Source: Bacillota bacterium
GTDB lineage: Bacteria > Bacillota > Clostridia > Christensenellales > Aristaeellaceae
Reading direction: 5' to 3'
DNA length: 64,000 bases
Assembly (NCBI GenBank): GCA_023398575.1
Contig: JAEWSC010000095.1
Location: 62,001 to 126,000 of the forward strand
The notes beneath the pieces are model-generated. The model had not been told where the DNA came from and made no database searches. It was given only the letters and a program-made list of their open reading frames with translations. Shown here piece by piece: positions 34,563-43,050 of this stretch (the stretch's first letter is position 1; every line of letters begins with the position of its first letter). The translations under genes were made by a program, and so were the position numbers.

Positions 34563-34593
34563 TAATCCCATACTAAATAGGAGTGAGAGCGGT

Positions 34594-35766
34594 ATGTACA
34601 AAATTCAAACGCTCAATGAGATATCCGATATTATTCACAGCCAATTATCGGCGGATCAGTATACTGTAACGAGGGATGAGCCTGTTCCCGATGCTATTTT
34701 GGTGCGCAGCGCCGATATGCACAGCATGGATTTGCCTGAGAGCCTGCAGGCCATTGCCAGGGCAGGCGCCGGCGTTAACAATATCCCCATTGATGCATGC
34801 AGCAAAAGGGGTATTGTTGTATTCAATACGCCAGGCGCCAACGCTAATGCCGTGGCAGAACTGGTGGTGGCAGGCCTTTTGTTGTGCAGCCGCAATGTCA
34901 CAGGGGGCATTGAGTGGGCAGCGACGTTAAAGGGCAAAGGGGATGAGGTCGCCAAACTGGTGGAAAAGGGAAAGAATCAGTTTGTTGGCCCTGAGGTCCG
35001 TGGCAAGACACTTGGTGTTATCGGTCTTGGCGCCATCGGTTCACTGGTTGCCAACTGTGCGCTAAACGGCCTAGGTATGGAAGTTATCGGTCTGGACCCT
35101 TCCATTACGGTGGAGCATGCATGGTCTCTTTCCCGCGGTATCAAGCGAGCCTCCAGCCTGGAAGAGCTTTTGCAAAAGTCAGATTATGTCACTGTACACG
35201 TACCGCTGACAGCCAAAACAAAGGGTATGTTTGACTTCCATCTATTCACGCTCATGAAAACGGATGCAAGACTGCTAAACTTCAGCCGCGCGGAGCTGGT
35301 GGATGGCGACGCCTGCCGGGCCGCCCTAAAGTCAAAAAAGCTGGGTGCTTATGTTACAGACTTCCCGACAGATGATATGCTGGGCATTCCCGGCGTTATC
35401 TGCATTCCGCATCTTGGTGCCTCCACCCCGGAAAGCGAGGAAAATTGCGCCAGGATGGCCGCTGCCCAGCTGCGGGATTATTTGGAAACCGGCACCATAC
35501 GAAACAGCGTAAACATGCCGGAAATCGTACTATCCGGCCAGCCGGAAGGTTGCCGTATCCTTTTGATACACGAAAACGTACCCAACATGGTCAGCAATAT
35601 GTCTGCTGCCATCTCCCGTGAGGGCATCAACATCAACAATATGATCAATAAAAGTCTAAAGGAAATGGCTGTTACAGTGATGGAACTCAGCCAGGTGCCA
35701 ACGGAGGAGCTTACAGCCGAATTAAACGCGCAGCCGGGCGTTATCAAGGTAAGGGTCTGGCACTGA
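34594..35766 (+). CDS. serA: D-3-phosphoglycerate dehydrogenase
   Basis: A 390-residue D-2-hydroxyacid dehydrogenase, first enzyme of serine synthesis. The NAD-binding GLGAIG lies at about 147-152, catalytic Arg in NFSRAELVDGDA, Glu and His in the PHLGASTPESEENCA region, and a C-terminal ACT domain begins near ILLIHENVPNMV. The ACT domain suggests serine feedback. Catalytic-domain length is short, as in the clostridial form. Ribosome site GGAG. It follows serC and ends at a terminator. Confidence 0.94.
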   Translation: MYKIQTLNEISDIIHSQLSADQYTVTRDEPVPDAILVRSADMHSMDLPESLQAIARAGAGVNNIPIDACSKRGIVVFNTPGANANAVAELVVAGLLLCSRNVTGGIEWAATLKGKGDEVAKLVEKGKNQFVGPEVRGKTLGVIGLGAIGSLVANCALNGLGMEVIGLDPSITVEHAWSLSRGIKRASSLEELLQKSDYVTVHVPLTAKTKGMFDFHLFTLMKTDARLLNFSRAELVDGDACRAALKSKKLGAYVTDFPTDDMLGIPGVICIPHLGASTPESEENCARMAAAQLRDYLETGTIRNSVNMPEIVLSGQPEGCRILLIHENVPNMVSNMSAAISREGININNMINKSLKEMAVTVMELSQVPTEELTAELNAQPGVIKVRVWH

Positions 35767-35771
35767 CACAA

Positions 35772-35807
35772 AGGCCGTACAGGGGATAGAGCTTGTGCGG
35801 CTTTTTT
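35772..35807 (+). terminator. Terminator after serA
   Basis: GGCCGTACA / TGTGCGGC stem (8 bp, one G-U) with a 12-nt loop and six Ts. Confidence 0.8.
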
Positions 35808-35993
35808 GTGCCTTTTAAAGCATTTCACGCTTTTTGTACCTTTTTGCCGCTTCGTTTGTTTTGCCAAACGATCAAAAATATGCTATATTGGCAAAGGCGC
35901 AGGGCTATTTCGCCCAAAGGTGGATGTTTTTCTTGCTATATAACGTTAAACATACAGTCATCCTTTTTATCCCATGCAAAGGAGCTCTTTACC

Positions 35994-36917
35994 ATGATCA
36001 AACGTTTTCTTTCCTTGCTGTTTTCCATTATTCTCAGCCTGTCTTTGGCAGTTCCAGCGATGGCCGATCTGCCCAAGCCCATCACCATTATTCCCTGGGA
36101 TGAGCTTCCACCGGTGGTGGAAGGGCAGCATCATTACTTGCTGCTCTGCGTGGATCAATGGAATGGAAACCCAAAAAACTTGGGCAATACAGACGGCATG
36201 GTTTTGGTAACGTTTGATACGAGAACCAAGCGTCTGATGCTTACTTCCTTTAGCCGGGAAATGCTGATCCAACGTCCGGATGGCGTCATTGGCCGGGTAA
36301 ATTACATTGCCAAGAACTATGGTCCGGAAGAACTATGCAAGGTGCTTAGCACCCACTTTGGTATCCGTATCGAAAAGTATATGCTCTTTGATATGAACCA
36401 TATTCAGACCATTGTAGACGTGCTAGGCGGGGTGGATATCACGGTAACCAATGCAGAAGCCGGTTACCTGAAGCGTTATGCCATCCCGGATGATTCTACT
36501 GTTCCAAGGATGAAATATGCCGGCACCTATCATTTCAAGGGCCACGCGGCTGTCATTTACATGCGCATCCGCAAGGTGGGCGGCGGCGGTGATCTGATGC
36601 GTACCCAAAGGGTGCGTACGGTTCTTTCGGCACTTGCGGATACATGTCGGTCTATCGACCTGAATCAAGCTGTTGAACTGATGAATTCCGTGTTGGATAA
36701 TAGCCTGCTTACCAATCTTAGCGCCGGTGAAATGTTGGAAGCGGTGCAGTACGCCATGGAACTGCGCGGCGTAACGATGGAGGAATTGCAAATCCCCTTT
36801 GAAGGCGCATATACGCCCATTACCTATGCGGGTATGACCACTCGTGAAATCGACTTTGACGCCTGCCGCAAGGCGTTGTGGGATTATCTGGAGAATAGCT
36901 TCCTGGTGGTTGATTAA
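35994..36917 (+). CDS. LCP family (LytR-CpsA-Psr) protein
   Basis: A 307-residue extracytoplasmic LCP domain, the family that attaches anionic glycopolymers to peptidoglycan from lipid-linked precursors. Conserved parts are NTDGMVLVTFD, the Arg in SFSREML, VDVLGGVDI and the Arg-rich YMRIRK...GDLMRTQR segment. The ATG at 35994 follows AAAGGAG by 9 nt. Unlike most LCP enzymes, which keep an N-terminal TM anchor, this one has what looks like a cleavable signal (LSLAVPAMA-D). The next gene, 26 nt on, makes glycerol-1-phosphate. Confidence 0.9.
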   Translation: MIKRFLSLLFSIILSLSLAVPAMADLPKPITIIPWDELPPVVEGQHHYLLLCVDQWNGNPKNLGNTDGMVLVTFDTRTKRLMLTSFSREMLIQRPDGVIGRVNYIAKNYGPEELCKVLSTHFGIRIEKYMLFDMNHIQTIVDVLGGVDITVTNAEAGYLKRYAIPDDSTVPRMKYAGTYHFKGHAAVIYMRIRKVGGGGDLMRTQRVRTVLSALADTCRSIDLNQAVELMNSVLDNSLLTNLSAGEMLEAVQYAMELRGVTMEELQIPFEGAYTPITYAGMTTREIDFDACRKALWDYLENSFLVVD

Positions 36918-36943
36918 TATTCATACGAAGGAAGGTCAAGGGT

Positions 36944-38287
36944 ATGTGTTTATCGTCCCTGTCACTTGAGCAATTAATTGCCCCCGGGGGTCATGCGTGT
37001 TCTTGTGGGCGCCATCATGATACCGAACTGAAGTATCTTAAAATTGGCCCTGGTGCGGTAAAGCATCTTGCTCAGGCGCTGGATAAACTCAATGTGCATA
37101 AACCGTTTATTGTCTGCGATAAAAACACTTATGTGGCCGCCTGGGACCGCGTGGAACCAGTGCTTACACAGGCGGGTGTTAATTATACACTTTTTATCAT
37201 GCCGGGGGAGCATCTGGAACCGGACGAACACGCGGTAGGTTCTCTGTGCATGGCCTTTGACAAAAGCTGCGATATCATCATGGCCATCGGCTCCGGGGTT
37301 GTTAACGACTGTTGTAAGGTGCTGGCACATACGGCTGGGCTGCGCAGCATGGTGGTGGCGACTGCGCCATCCATGGATGGGTATGCTTCCAATTCTTCCT
37401 CCATGATTCAAAACAGGGTAAAAGTGACCTTGTATAACGCATGCCCTTCTGCCATCATTGCCGATGTGGATATATTGAAAAACGCGCCGCAGCGCATGTT
37501 ATGGGCCGGCCTTGGGGATATGCTGGCCAAGTATGTATCCATTTGCGAGTGGCGGATCTCCAGTCTTGTTACCGGTGAGTATTACTGTGAAAACGTGGCA
37601 GGCCTGGTTCGCCAGTCCTTAAAAAAGTGTGTAGATGCAGCCCAAGGGCTGAACCGTAGGGAAGAAGCAGCGGTGCAGTCTGTGGTGGAAGGCCTGGTAC
37701 TTTCCGGCATGGCCATGGGCTTTGCGCGGATTTCGAGGCCGGCCTCCGGCTTGGAGCATTACTTTTCTCACATTTGGGAGATGATGGCCCTGGATAGGGG
37801 CACACCCTATGAACTGCATGGTATACAGGTGGGCGTTGGCACATACCTGACGCTGAAACTGTACGAAGATATTCGCAAGCTTGCACCGGATAAGCAAAAG
37901 GCAGAGGCGTTTATTACGGCGTTTAGCAATCATGCCTGGGAAGCGGAGATGCGGGCCATCTTTGGCGGCGCGGCAGATGCGATCATCTTAAATGAGCAAG
38001 AAAAGTATCAGAAAAATACGCCGGATGCCCATCGGACCAGGCTTGCGAACACACTTGCCCACTGGGAGGAGATTCAGAACATTATACAAGAAGAGCTTCC
38101 GTCTGCAAGCGGGATTGAGCGGTTGATGCAAGGCCTTGGTATGCCGACCCGGCCTAAGGATATCGGTGTCAGCGATGCGGATGCTTTCGCCGCCTTAATC
38201 GGCTCCCGAGATGTGCGGGATAAATATTTGACCAGTTCTCTTTTGTGGGACCTTGGGGTGTTGAAGGAAATGCGCTTGGATCTGTAA
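36944..38287 (+). CDS. sn-Glycerol-1-phosphate dehydrogenase (AraM/EgsA)
   Basis: A 447-residue iron-type alcohol dehydrogenase fold of the AraM group, reducing dihydroxyacetone phosphate to glycerol-1-phosphate. The NAD-binding GSGVVND lies at about 117-123, VATAPSMDGYASNSS follows, and metal ligands are probably the Asp in GLGDMLAKY and the His residues in GLEHYFSH and LHGIQVG. G1P is the archaeal-type lipid backbone; in Bacillus it feeds heptaprenylglyceryl phosphate. The substrate fate here is not shown; no PcrB gene is nearby. Co-directional with the LCP gene. Confidence 0.9.
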   Translation: MCLSSLSLEQLIAPGGHACSCGRHHDTELKYLKIGPGAVKHLAQALDKLNVHKPFIVCDKNTYVAAWDRVEPVLTQAGVNYTLFIMPGEHLEPDEHAVGSLCMAFDKSCDIIMAIGSGVVNDCCKVLAHTAGLRSMVVATAPSMDGYASNSSSMIQNRVKVTLYNACPSAIIADVDILKNAPQRMLWAGLGDMLAKYVSICEWRISSLVTGEYYCENVAGLVRQSLKKCVDAAQGLNRREEAAVQSVVEGLVLSGMAMGFARISRPASGLEHYFSHIWEMMALDRGTPYELHGIQVGVGTYLTLKLYEDIRKLAPDKQKAEAFITAFSNHAWEAEMRAIFGGAADAIILNEQEKYQKNTPDAHRTRLANTLAHWEEIQNIIQEELPSASGIERLMQGLGMPTRPKDIGVSDADAFAALIGSRDVRDKYLTSSLLWDLGVLKEMRLDL

Positions 38288-38316
38288 TAAACAAGCTTGC
38301 TGATGGTCATGAACGA

Positions 38317-38345
38317 AGAGGCCGCCGGTTGAAACGGCGGCCTCT
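38317..38345. terminator. Terminator hairpin between convergent genes
   Basis: Perfect 11-bp stem AGAGGCCGCCG / CGGCGGCCTCT, followed on + by CCCTTTG; weak T-tract on both strands. Confidence 0.65.
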
Positions 38346-38358
38346 CCCTTTGTACTAT

Positions 38359-39435
38359 TCAAGTGTGACCATATAACTTCTCCTCCGCAAAGAGAAAGAG
38401 CTTCTTTATCTTTTCAATTGTCTCATTATCCAACTCGCTCCACGTGAACCAGGGCCATAGGGGGCATTTTAAAGTGACGCCGCCGGGGTACGTAAGCGGC
38501 AGCGCAAGCTTTGTGCGCTTTCCACTTTTGTCTGTCTGGGTGCAATAGCCGCAATTGTCACAGACTTTGGTGCGTGTATAACAGAGCTCGCCCAGGGCAT
38601 ATTCCATTTGGTCGTAATATCCCAACAGCTTTCGAAAGCCGGGAACCTTGAACTCAAAGCACATTTGCAGCCGGTCACGCCAACGATAGCTGATAATTAC
38701 ATGCCCACGCTCTTTGTCCTTGTATTCCTTTTCCCAGCGCACCTGCAGCCAACGCTCGCCATTTGTGACAGTGTAGCCTAGCTTTTCAAAGAATGATTCC
38801 AACTCCCTTATCCATGCCGTGTCACTGTACAGCTTGCCAAACATTTCGGCGGCCCGGTATGGCTGGCCGGGAACGGAGCCGAACAAAAAGCGTATCAAAA
38901 TTTCCAATACCATTCCGCCAGGTAAAGCCGCATCTTCGCCCCGCTTTTTGAAGGCTGGAAAGATATTGGGATGCTTTGCGCATCGTAGGATTATGCCACC
39001 CTCTGTATTTTCGTATGAAAGACCGAATGGCGTCCATTTTTCCAGCGTCTTGGGCGTGAGTTTCCAGGAGATTTTCTCAATATACATGTGATCGGTTGCT
39101 GCCTGACCTGTTTGGCTGAGTTTATAAAGCACGCCGATAAAGTCAAGAAACTTCTTTTCGACTTTGAGCATGGAATCCATTAAGGCAGGATTGCTGTTAT
39201 TTAAAAGCCAGCGCTCCTGAAAACACTTATCCTCTTCCGGCTCAATGCCGATAAGCTCAGGGCTGTCGTAGCAGGTCTTAAGCAAATCATAGAAGAATTC
39301 ATGTAACTGGCGGCGAGATTCATCATTAGCAGCTGTGGGATCAGGCACATATTCTGGATAGGCGGCTAAAAAGGCGTATATGATCCTTGCGCCAAGAGTG
39401 GGAAAAGCTTGTCCCAAACGTATTTGATCTTGCAT
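38359..39435 (-). CDS. Unknown protein with C-terminal Cys cluster
   Basis: A 358-residue soluble protein that I cannot assign to a family. It is rich in aromatic residues and charged helices. A Cys-x2-Cys-x2-Cys motif, CDNCGYC, lies at about 294-300, with a further Cys in LKCPLWPW, which together could bind zinc or be redox active. No signal peptide. The ATG at 39435 has GGAG 8 nt upstream. It is monocistronic, convergent with the G1P dehydrogenase gene. Confidence 0.75.
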   Translation of the reverse strand: MQDQIRLGQAFPTLGARIIYAFLAAYPEYVPDPTAANDESRRQLHEFFYDLLKTCYDSPELIGIEPEEDKCFQERWLLNNSNPALMDSMLKVEKKFLDFIGVLYKLSQTGQAATDHMYIEKISWKLTPKTLEKWTPFGLSYENTEGGIILRCAKHPNIFPAFKKRGEDAALPGGMVLEILIRFLFGSVPGQPYRAAEMFGKLYSDTAWIRELESFFEKLGYTVTNGERWLQVRWEKEYKDKERGHVIISYRWRDRLQMCFEFKVPGFRKLLGYYDQMEYALGELCYTRTKVCDNCGYCTQTDKSGKRTKLALPLTYPGGVTLKCPLWPWFTWSELDNETIEKIKKLFLFAEEKLYGHT

Positions 39436-39540
39436 GGCTGTATCTCCTGCTTTCTCTTTGGGAAAATCCTGGATTTTTCTTAAGTATAACTGAATGAGAG
39501 CATGCTTTCAATACAGTCTCTGCAGCTGCACACAAGTTTA

Positions 39541-39549
39541 TGGTATAAT
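39541..39549 (+). promoter_or_regulatory. Extended -10 promoter of the GAF/Msr gene
   Basis: TGGTATAAT 34 nt upstream of the start codon; no clear -35 box. Confidence 0.55.
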
Positions 39550-39583
39550 GGTCATGTATTAACTGCAAAAGGGGAGACAACCC

Positions 39584-40075
39584 ATGATCGAAATCAAAAA
39601 CACGTATCCGAAAAGCAAAGCCGAAATGTATGATTTGCTGAAAAGACAACTATCGGCGTTGATGGAAGGCGAAACCAATAAGCTTCCGCATCTTGCGAAT
39701 ATGGCTGCGCTGCTAAACGGTGCGCTGGATGAAATAAATTGGGTCGGATTTTATTTGATGACCAATGGTGATTTGCTGCTTGGCCCCTTCCAGGGTAAAA
39801 CCGCCTGTATCCGCATTCCCGTGGGCAAGGGCGTATGCGGCACGGCTGTTGCCCAAAATAAGACGCAGGTAGTCGCAGATGTTCATCAGTTTCCCGGCCA
39901 TATTGCCTGTGATAGCGCATCCAACTCGGAGATTGTTATTCCCATCCGTGCAAACGGGAGAATTGCCGGCGTGCTGGATATAGACAGCCCCCGCTTCTCC
40001 CGCTTTGATGAACAGGACCGGCAGGGGCTGGAAGAAATGGTGAAATTGCTGGAGAAGGGCTGCCTTTGGGAGTAG
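39584..40075 (+). CDS. msrC: Free methionine-(R)-sulfoxide reductase (GAF domain)
   Basis: A 163-residue single-GAF enzyme reducing free Met-R-sulfoxide. Three cysteines at 75, 85 and 109 (TACIRI, GVCGT, HIACDS) have the same 10- and 24-residue spacing as the catalytic set of E. coli fRMsr, and the family stretch DSASNSEIVIP follows. It lies convergent with, and 1 nt from the end of, the HAAS-protein gene, with no terminator between them. Confidence 0.92.
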   Translation: MIEIKNTYPKSKAEMYDLLKRQLSALMEGETNKLPHLANMAALLNGALDEINWVGFYLMTNGDLLLGPFQGKTACIRIPVGKGVCGTAVAQNKTQVVADVHQFPGHIACDSASNSEIVIPIRANGRIAGVLDIDSPRFSRFDEQDRQGLEEMVKLLEKGCLWE

Positions 40076-40076
40076 C

Positions 40077-41081
40077 TTACTTCGACATACTCAGCAGGCT
40101 GCGCCCTTTGCGCGCTTTGAAAAAGCCGGAAGTCACTTCGATGGCCGTGCCGATAAGCGACAGAACACAAATCACAATGATGCTAGTATGCCAATGGCCG
40201 TTCATGGCAGCAATATCAATCTTCAGCACCTGTGCGGCACGCTCAATAAAGGCTGGATTAAAGGTGTCAGCACCTATCAAAAAGAGGATGGAGGCTGCTG
40301 TCCATACAATGCTGCTGATGCCGGACAGCAGCGCCACCGGGTAGTTCCAGCGTGCATAATAGAATTTCACTGCCGCGACTACCCAGGATAAAAGTGTCAG
40401 GCCTGTCAGGTAGGGAAGATAACGGCTGACGGCAAGGGCATTAAATAGTGTCAGATGAACACCCTCCGGGCCTGATTCGTGCCATGCAATCAGGTACTGG
40501 TATTTCGCCATCACCACAAGGAACAAAGCAGAAAACACCATGCCGATAATGGTTTCAACCCTCGATATTTTTACAGTGCTGCTGGGGGGAATATCCGGCA
40601 GGTCTTTTGTGGACCAGGTGTCTTTGAGCTTGGCGGCGTTGAAATATTCTGCCAATGAAAAGCCCAATGTGACCCAGAAGAAGCCGTTAGTGATACCTTC
40701 AAACAAGCCGCCCAGTATATCTGCGAGGATGGAACCAAATACCTGGCCAAAGCTGCCATCCTGCGGGGAGCTGATCAGCGTGCTGAACAGCCGCAGAATC
40801 GTTAAGATGACGGCGATAAGCGGAATCACAATCTTCAGTACCGTCAAATAGTCGTCAAAGAGGGCTGGAGAGATCAGGTAACGTGGCTTTGCCCGGTACT
40901 GCTCAGCCAGCTTCGCCGGTGCGCCCATGGAGACAAGCGCCCGCTCAATATCTTCCTTGCTCGGGTTTTCTGGCAGCATATCTCCGATATTTGCTTTTAG
41001 CTCCCGTTCTACATCCGCCCGGCTGTTTTCTGGCAGTCTGCGGGTTACATCATAAACATACCGTTCAATCAAGGTGCTCAT
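40077..41081 (-). CDS. Membrane protein with N-terminal HAAS domain
   Basis: A 334-residue protein. Residues 1-75 match the HAAS (DUF1700-like) helical domain found in PadR-linked membrane proteins: MSTLIERYVYDVTRRLPEN and ALVSMGAPAKLAEQYRAKPR. Five to six TMs follow. The ATG at 41081 has GGGAGG upstream and overlaps the padR stop as ATGA. The usual reading is a PadR repressor with a membrane partner that senses or modulates its activity. Confidence 0.85.
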   Translation of the reverse strand: MSTLIERYVYDVTRRLPENSRADVERELKANIGDMLPENPSKEDIERALVSMGAPAKLAEQYRAKPRYLISPALFDDYLTVLKIVIPLIAVILTILRLFSTLISSPQDGSFGQVFGSILADILGGLFEGITNGFFWVTLGFSLAEYFNAAKLKDTWSTKDLPDIPPSSTVKISRVETIIGMVFSALFLVVMAKYQYLIAWHESGPEGVHLTLFNALAVSRYLPYLTGLTLLSWVVAAVKFYYARWNYPVALLSGISSIVWTAASILFLIGADTFNPAFIERAAQVLKIDIAAMNGHWHTSIIVICVLSLIGTAIEVTSGFFKARKGRSLLSMSK

Positions 41082-41419
41082 ACGTTTTCCTCCCTTAAAA
41101 GTCCTTCCATTTCCTCGCAGATGCGCCGCCATTCTACTTTCAAACGCTCATACATTTGAAGACCCTGCTCGCTCAGCAGGTAGTATTTGCGTGGCCTGCT
41201 TTCTGCTGTATCCCAGCGGCTTTCTAATAGTCCTTGTGATTCCAACCGGCGCAGCAGGGGATATAATGTGCCAGGCTCAATGCTGGTGTGCTTTTGTTCC
41301 AATTGCTGTAATAGAGAATAGCCGTAGCATGGTTGTTTTAATTGGCTGAGCACGGCCAATGTCAGCGTGCCCCTGCGCATTTCCAAAAGAATGTTGCTAA
41401 GAAGCGTCACTTCATCCAA
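41078..41419 (-). CDS. PadR family transcriptional regulator
   Basis: A 113-residue winged-helix repressor of the short PadR group. The family core is MRRGTLTLAVLSQLKQPCYG (about 13-32), then LEQKHTSIEPGTLYPLLRRL and LESRWDTAESRPRKYYLLSE. The start is TTG (41419) with GAGG 9 nt upstream. It is translationally coupled to the HAAS membrane protein. A possible promoter is TTGACA (41468-41463) / TATAAT (41443-41438) with a long 19-nt spacer. Confidence 0.92.
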   Translation of the reverse strand: MDEVTLLSNILLEMRRGTLTLAVLSQLKQPCYGYSLLQQLEQKHTSIEPGTLYPLLRRLESQGLLESRWDTAESRPRKYYLLSEQGLQMYERLKVEWRRICEEMEGLLREENV

Positions 41420-41504
41420 TACCGATCACCTCGTTAGAATTATAATGTATGACACACACTATTGTCAAGATTGGAATATTAATTTGCTCAATGTCAATTA
41501 TCTA

Positions 41505-41535
41505 TTGACTATGCCCCTGCGTCGTAGTTTACAAT
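41505..41535 (+). promoter_or_regulatory. MerR-type promoter (19-nt spacer) of the merR gene
   Basis: TTGACT (41505-41510) and TACAAT (41530-41535) are separated by 19 nt, the stretched spacer that MerR proteins untwist. An imperfect dyad ACTATG (41508-41513) / CGTAGT (41523-41528) lies within it. The gene downstream is a MerR regulator, so autoactivation is likely. Confidence 0.7.
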
Positions 41536-41565
41536 GAAGCCAGAATCTATAAGGAGGATAGTGCT

Positions 41566-42516
41566 GTGCAAGGAGAACTAATGAAAATCAGGGATGTATC
41601 GCTCAAATATGGCTTGACCACCAGGGCACTTGCATACTACGAGGAAATGGGACTGATTGAAAGCAGTCATGCACAGGGATATGCTTACCGCTGTTACGAT
41701 GACAAAGCACTCATGCGCATCGAGCAGATTCTGATTTTGCGCCGGCTGGAAATCAGCATCAAGGACATACAACGGATATTGGCGTCGGGCAGCGCATTGG
41801 TACTTATCAAGGTACTTCGGGAGAAAATCGATAAAATCGATCATGAAACGGTGTTGTTAAAACGTTTGAAGGATATCGTTCTAACCATAATGGACCAGGT
41901 GAAGGAATACGATGTAAGAAGCGAGATGGATCTGAGGCTTTTGTATGCCAAGGCCAATGAGGTCGAACTGTATATTGATGGGTTCCAGGATGCACAAAGG
42001 GATCATGCGGTTACAGACCTGGCAGAAACGGTGGCACAGTTGGAGAAGATGCCCGACATTCGAATCATCCGTCTTCCGCGCCTCAAAATGGCCAGGTCAG
42101 GCCATACAGATCTGGGTGCCTTTGACACATGGTGGAGCAGCGTCAAGGTCCCCCAACAGGTGTTTCCGCGTGATTTTCTCTGGTTTAACCCACACTTTCA
42201 AGATTTTGAGTGGCTATTTGCGCTGCCTAACGAGGATTGCGATACGGTTGGTTATGAAGTGTTTGATTTTCCCGGTGGATTATATGCCGTAGCGACCGCG
42301 TTTGATGATGATGATGTAACCAGGGTTAACAGATTGGTACATAGGTGGGCGGATGAAAGCAGGGTATACGAAGTATCCACTCTGGAAAACGATGAAGCAG
42401 AGAGATATGATATGGGGCACATTGTTGGTTGTATGTTGTTTGAGGATGGAACAAAGCGCGAGCAAATGGACTTGTTTATCCCAATTGTTGAACGGCGTGG
42501 ATTGCAAGCCAAATAA
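41566..42516 (+). CDS. MerR family regulator with GyrI-like effector domain
   Basis: A 316-residue regulator. An N-terminal MerR winged helix (MKIRDVSLKYGLTTRALAYY, YRCYDDKALMRIEQILILRR) and coiled coil (to about 125) lead to a GyrI/BmrR-like ligand-binding domain (about 160-310), so it is expected to sense a small, probably aromatic or cationic molecule. GTG 41566 (AAGGAGG at 8 nt) is used; ATG 41581 with AAGGAG at 5 nt is an equally good alternative. No transporter is next to it, so its targets may lie elsewhere besides its own promoter. Confidence 0.88.
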   Translation: MQGELMKIRDVSLKYGLTTRALAYYEEMGLIESSHAQGYAYRCYDDKALMRIEQILILRRLEISIKDIQRILASGSALVLIKVLREKIDKIDHETVLLKRLKDIVLTIMDQVKEYDVRSEMDLRLLYAKANEVELYIDGFQDAQRDHAVTDLAETVAQLEKMPDIRIIRLPRLKMARSGHTDLGAFDTWWSSVKVPQQVFPRDFLWFNPHFQDFEWLFALPNEDCDTVGYEVFDFPGGLYAVATAFDDDDVTRVNRLVHRWADESRVYEVSTLENDEAERYDMGHIVGCMLFEDGTKREQMDLFIPIVERRGLQAK

Positions 42517-42521
42517 TAGAA

Positions 42522-42553
42522 AAAATCCGGCGACTTTATTCTCACCGGATTTT
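42522..42553. terminator. Bidirectional terminator after merR
   Basis: AAAATCCGG / CCGGATTTT stem with a 14-nt loop between the convergent merR and Usp genes. Confidence 0.75.
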
Positions 42554-42626
42554 CCACTTATGTGCAATATTTTGTCGAATTATGAAAGTAACGATCCACC
42601 AGAACTTCATAAATACATATAAATCC

Positions 42627-43013
42627 TCATATGTACACCACATGCGTCTCAACTCGGGGGAGCCTTGCCTGCAGTATGCCGGCCACATCCCTGCGGTCAG
42701 CGTTATCGGGCCGGCCGGAACCAATAATGATATGTGCGGCGTTTTGCTCCACGGCATATTGTATCAGCCTCTCCACAGGGTCGGGCGCACGCAGCACAGC
42801 CATTTCCGCCCCGGCATCGCAGGCCAGCCGATACAGGTAATTTAATGCATCGCTCTGTGTGGAATGTCCCAGCAGTGGAGCGCCTACCGGCGCAACATGC
42901 ACCACCAGCAGTGGTGCGCTTAATTCAGAAGCAATTTGCACACCCTTTTGAATCAAACGGTCACAGGTTTTTTGGCCGGTTACACAAACCAGCACAGGAT
43001 CATTTTCGTGCAC
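42627..43013 (-). CDS. Universal stress protein domain (KdpD-type Usp)
   Basis: A 128-residue stand-alone Usp fold. VLVCVTGQKTCDRLIQKGVQ resembles the Usp segment of KdpD sensors; LLVVHVAP, VERLIQYAVEQNAAHIIIGSG and the C-terminal strand complete it. Start taken as GTG 43013 with AAGGAG 9 nt upstream; the longer open frame overlaps the preceding gene and lacks similarity. It follows the small membrane protein by 37 nt. No kdp genes are present here. Confidence 0.75.
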   Translation of the reverse strand: MHENDPVLVCVTGQKTCDRLIQKGVQIASELSAPLLVVHVAPVGAPLLGHSTQSDALNYLYRLACDAGAEMAVLRAPDPVERLIQYAVEQNAAHIIIGSGRPDNADRRDVAGILQARLPRVETHVVYI

Positions 43014-43050
43014 GGAGAAAGACTCCTTTTCAGCGAATGGGCAGCACTCA

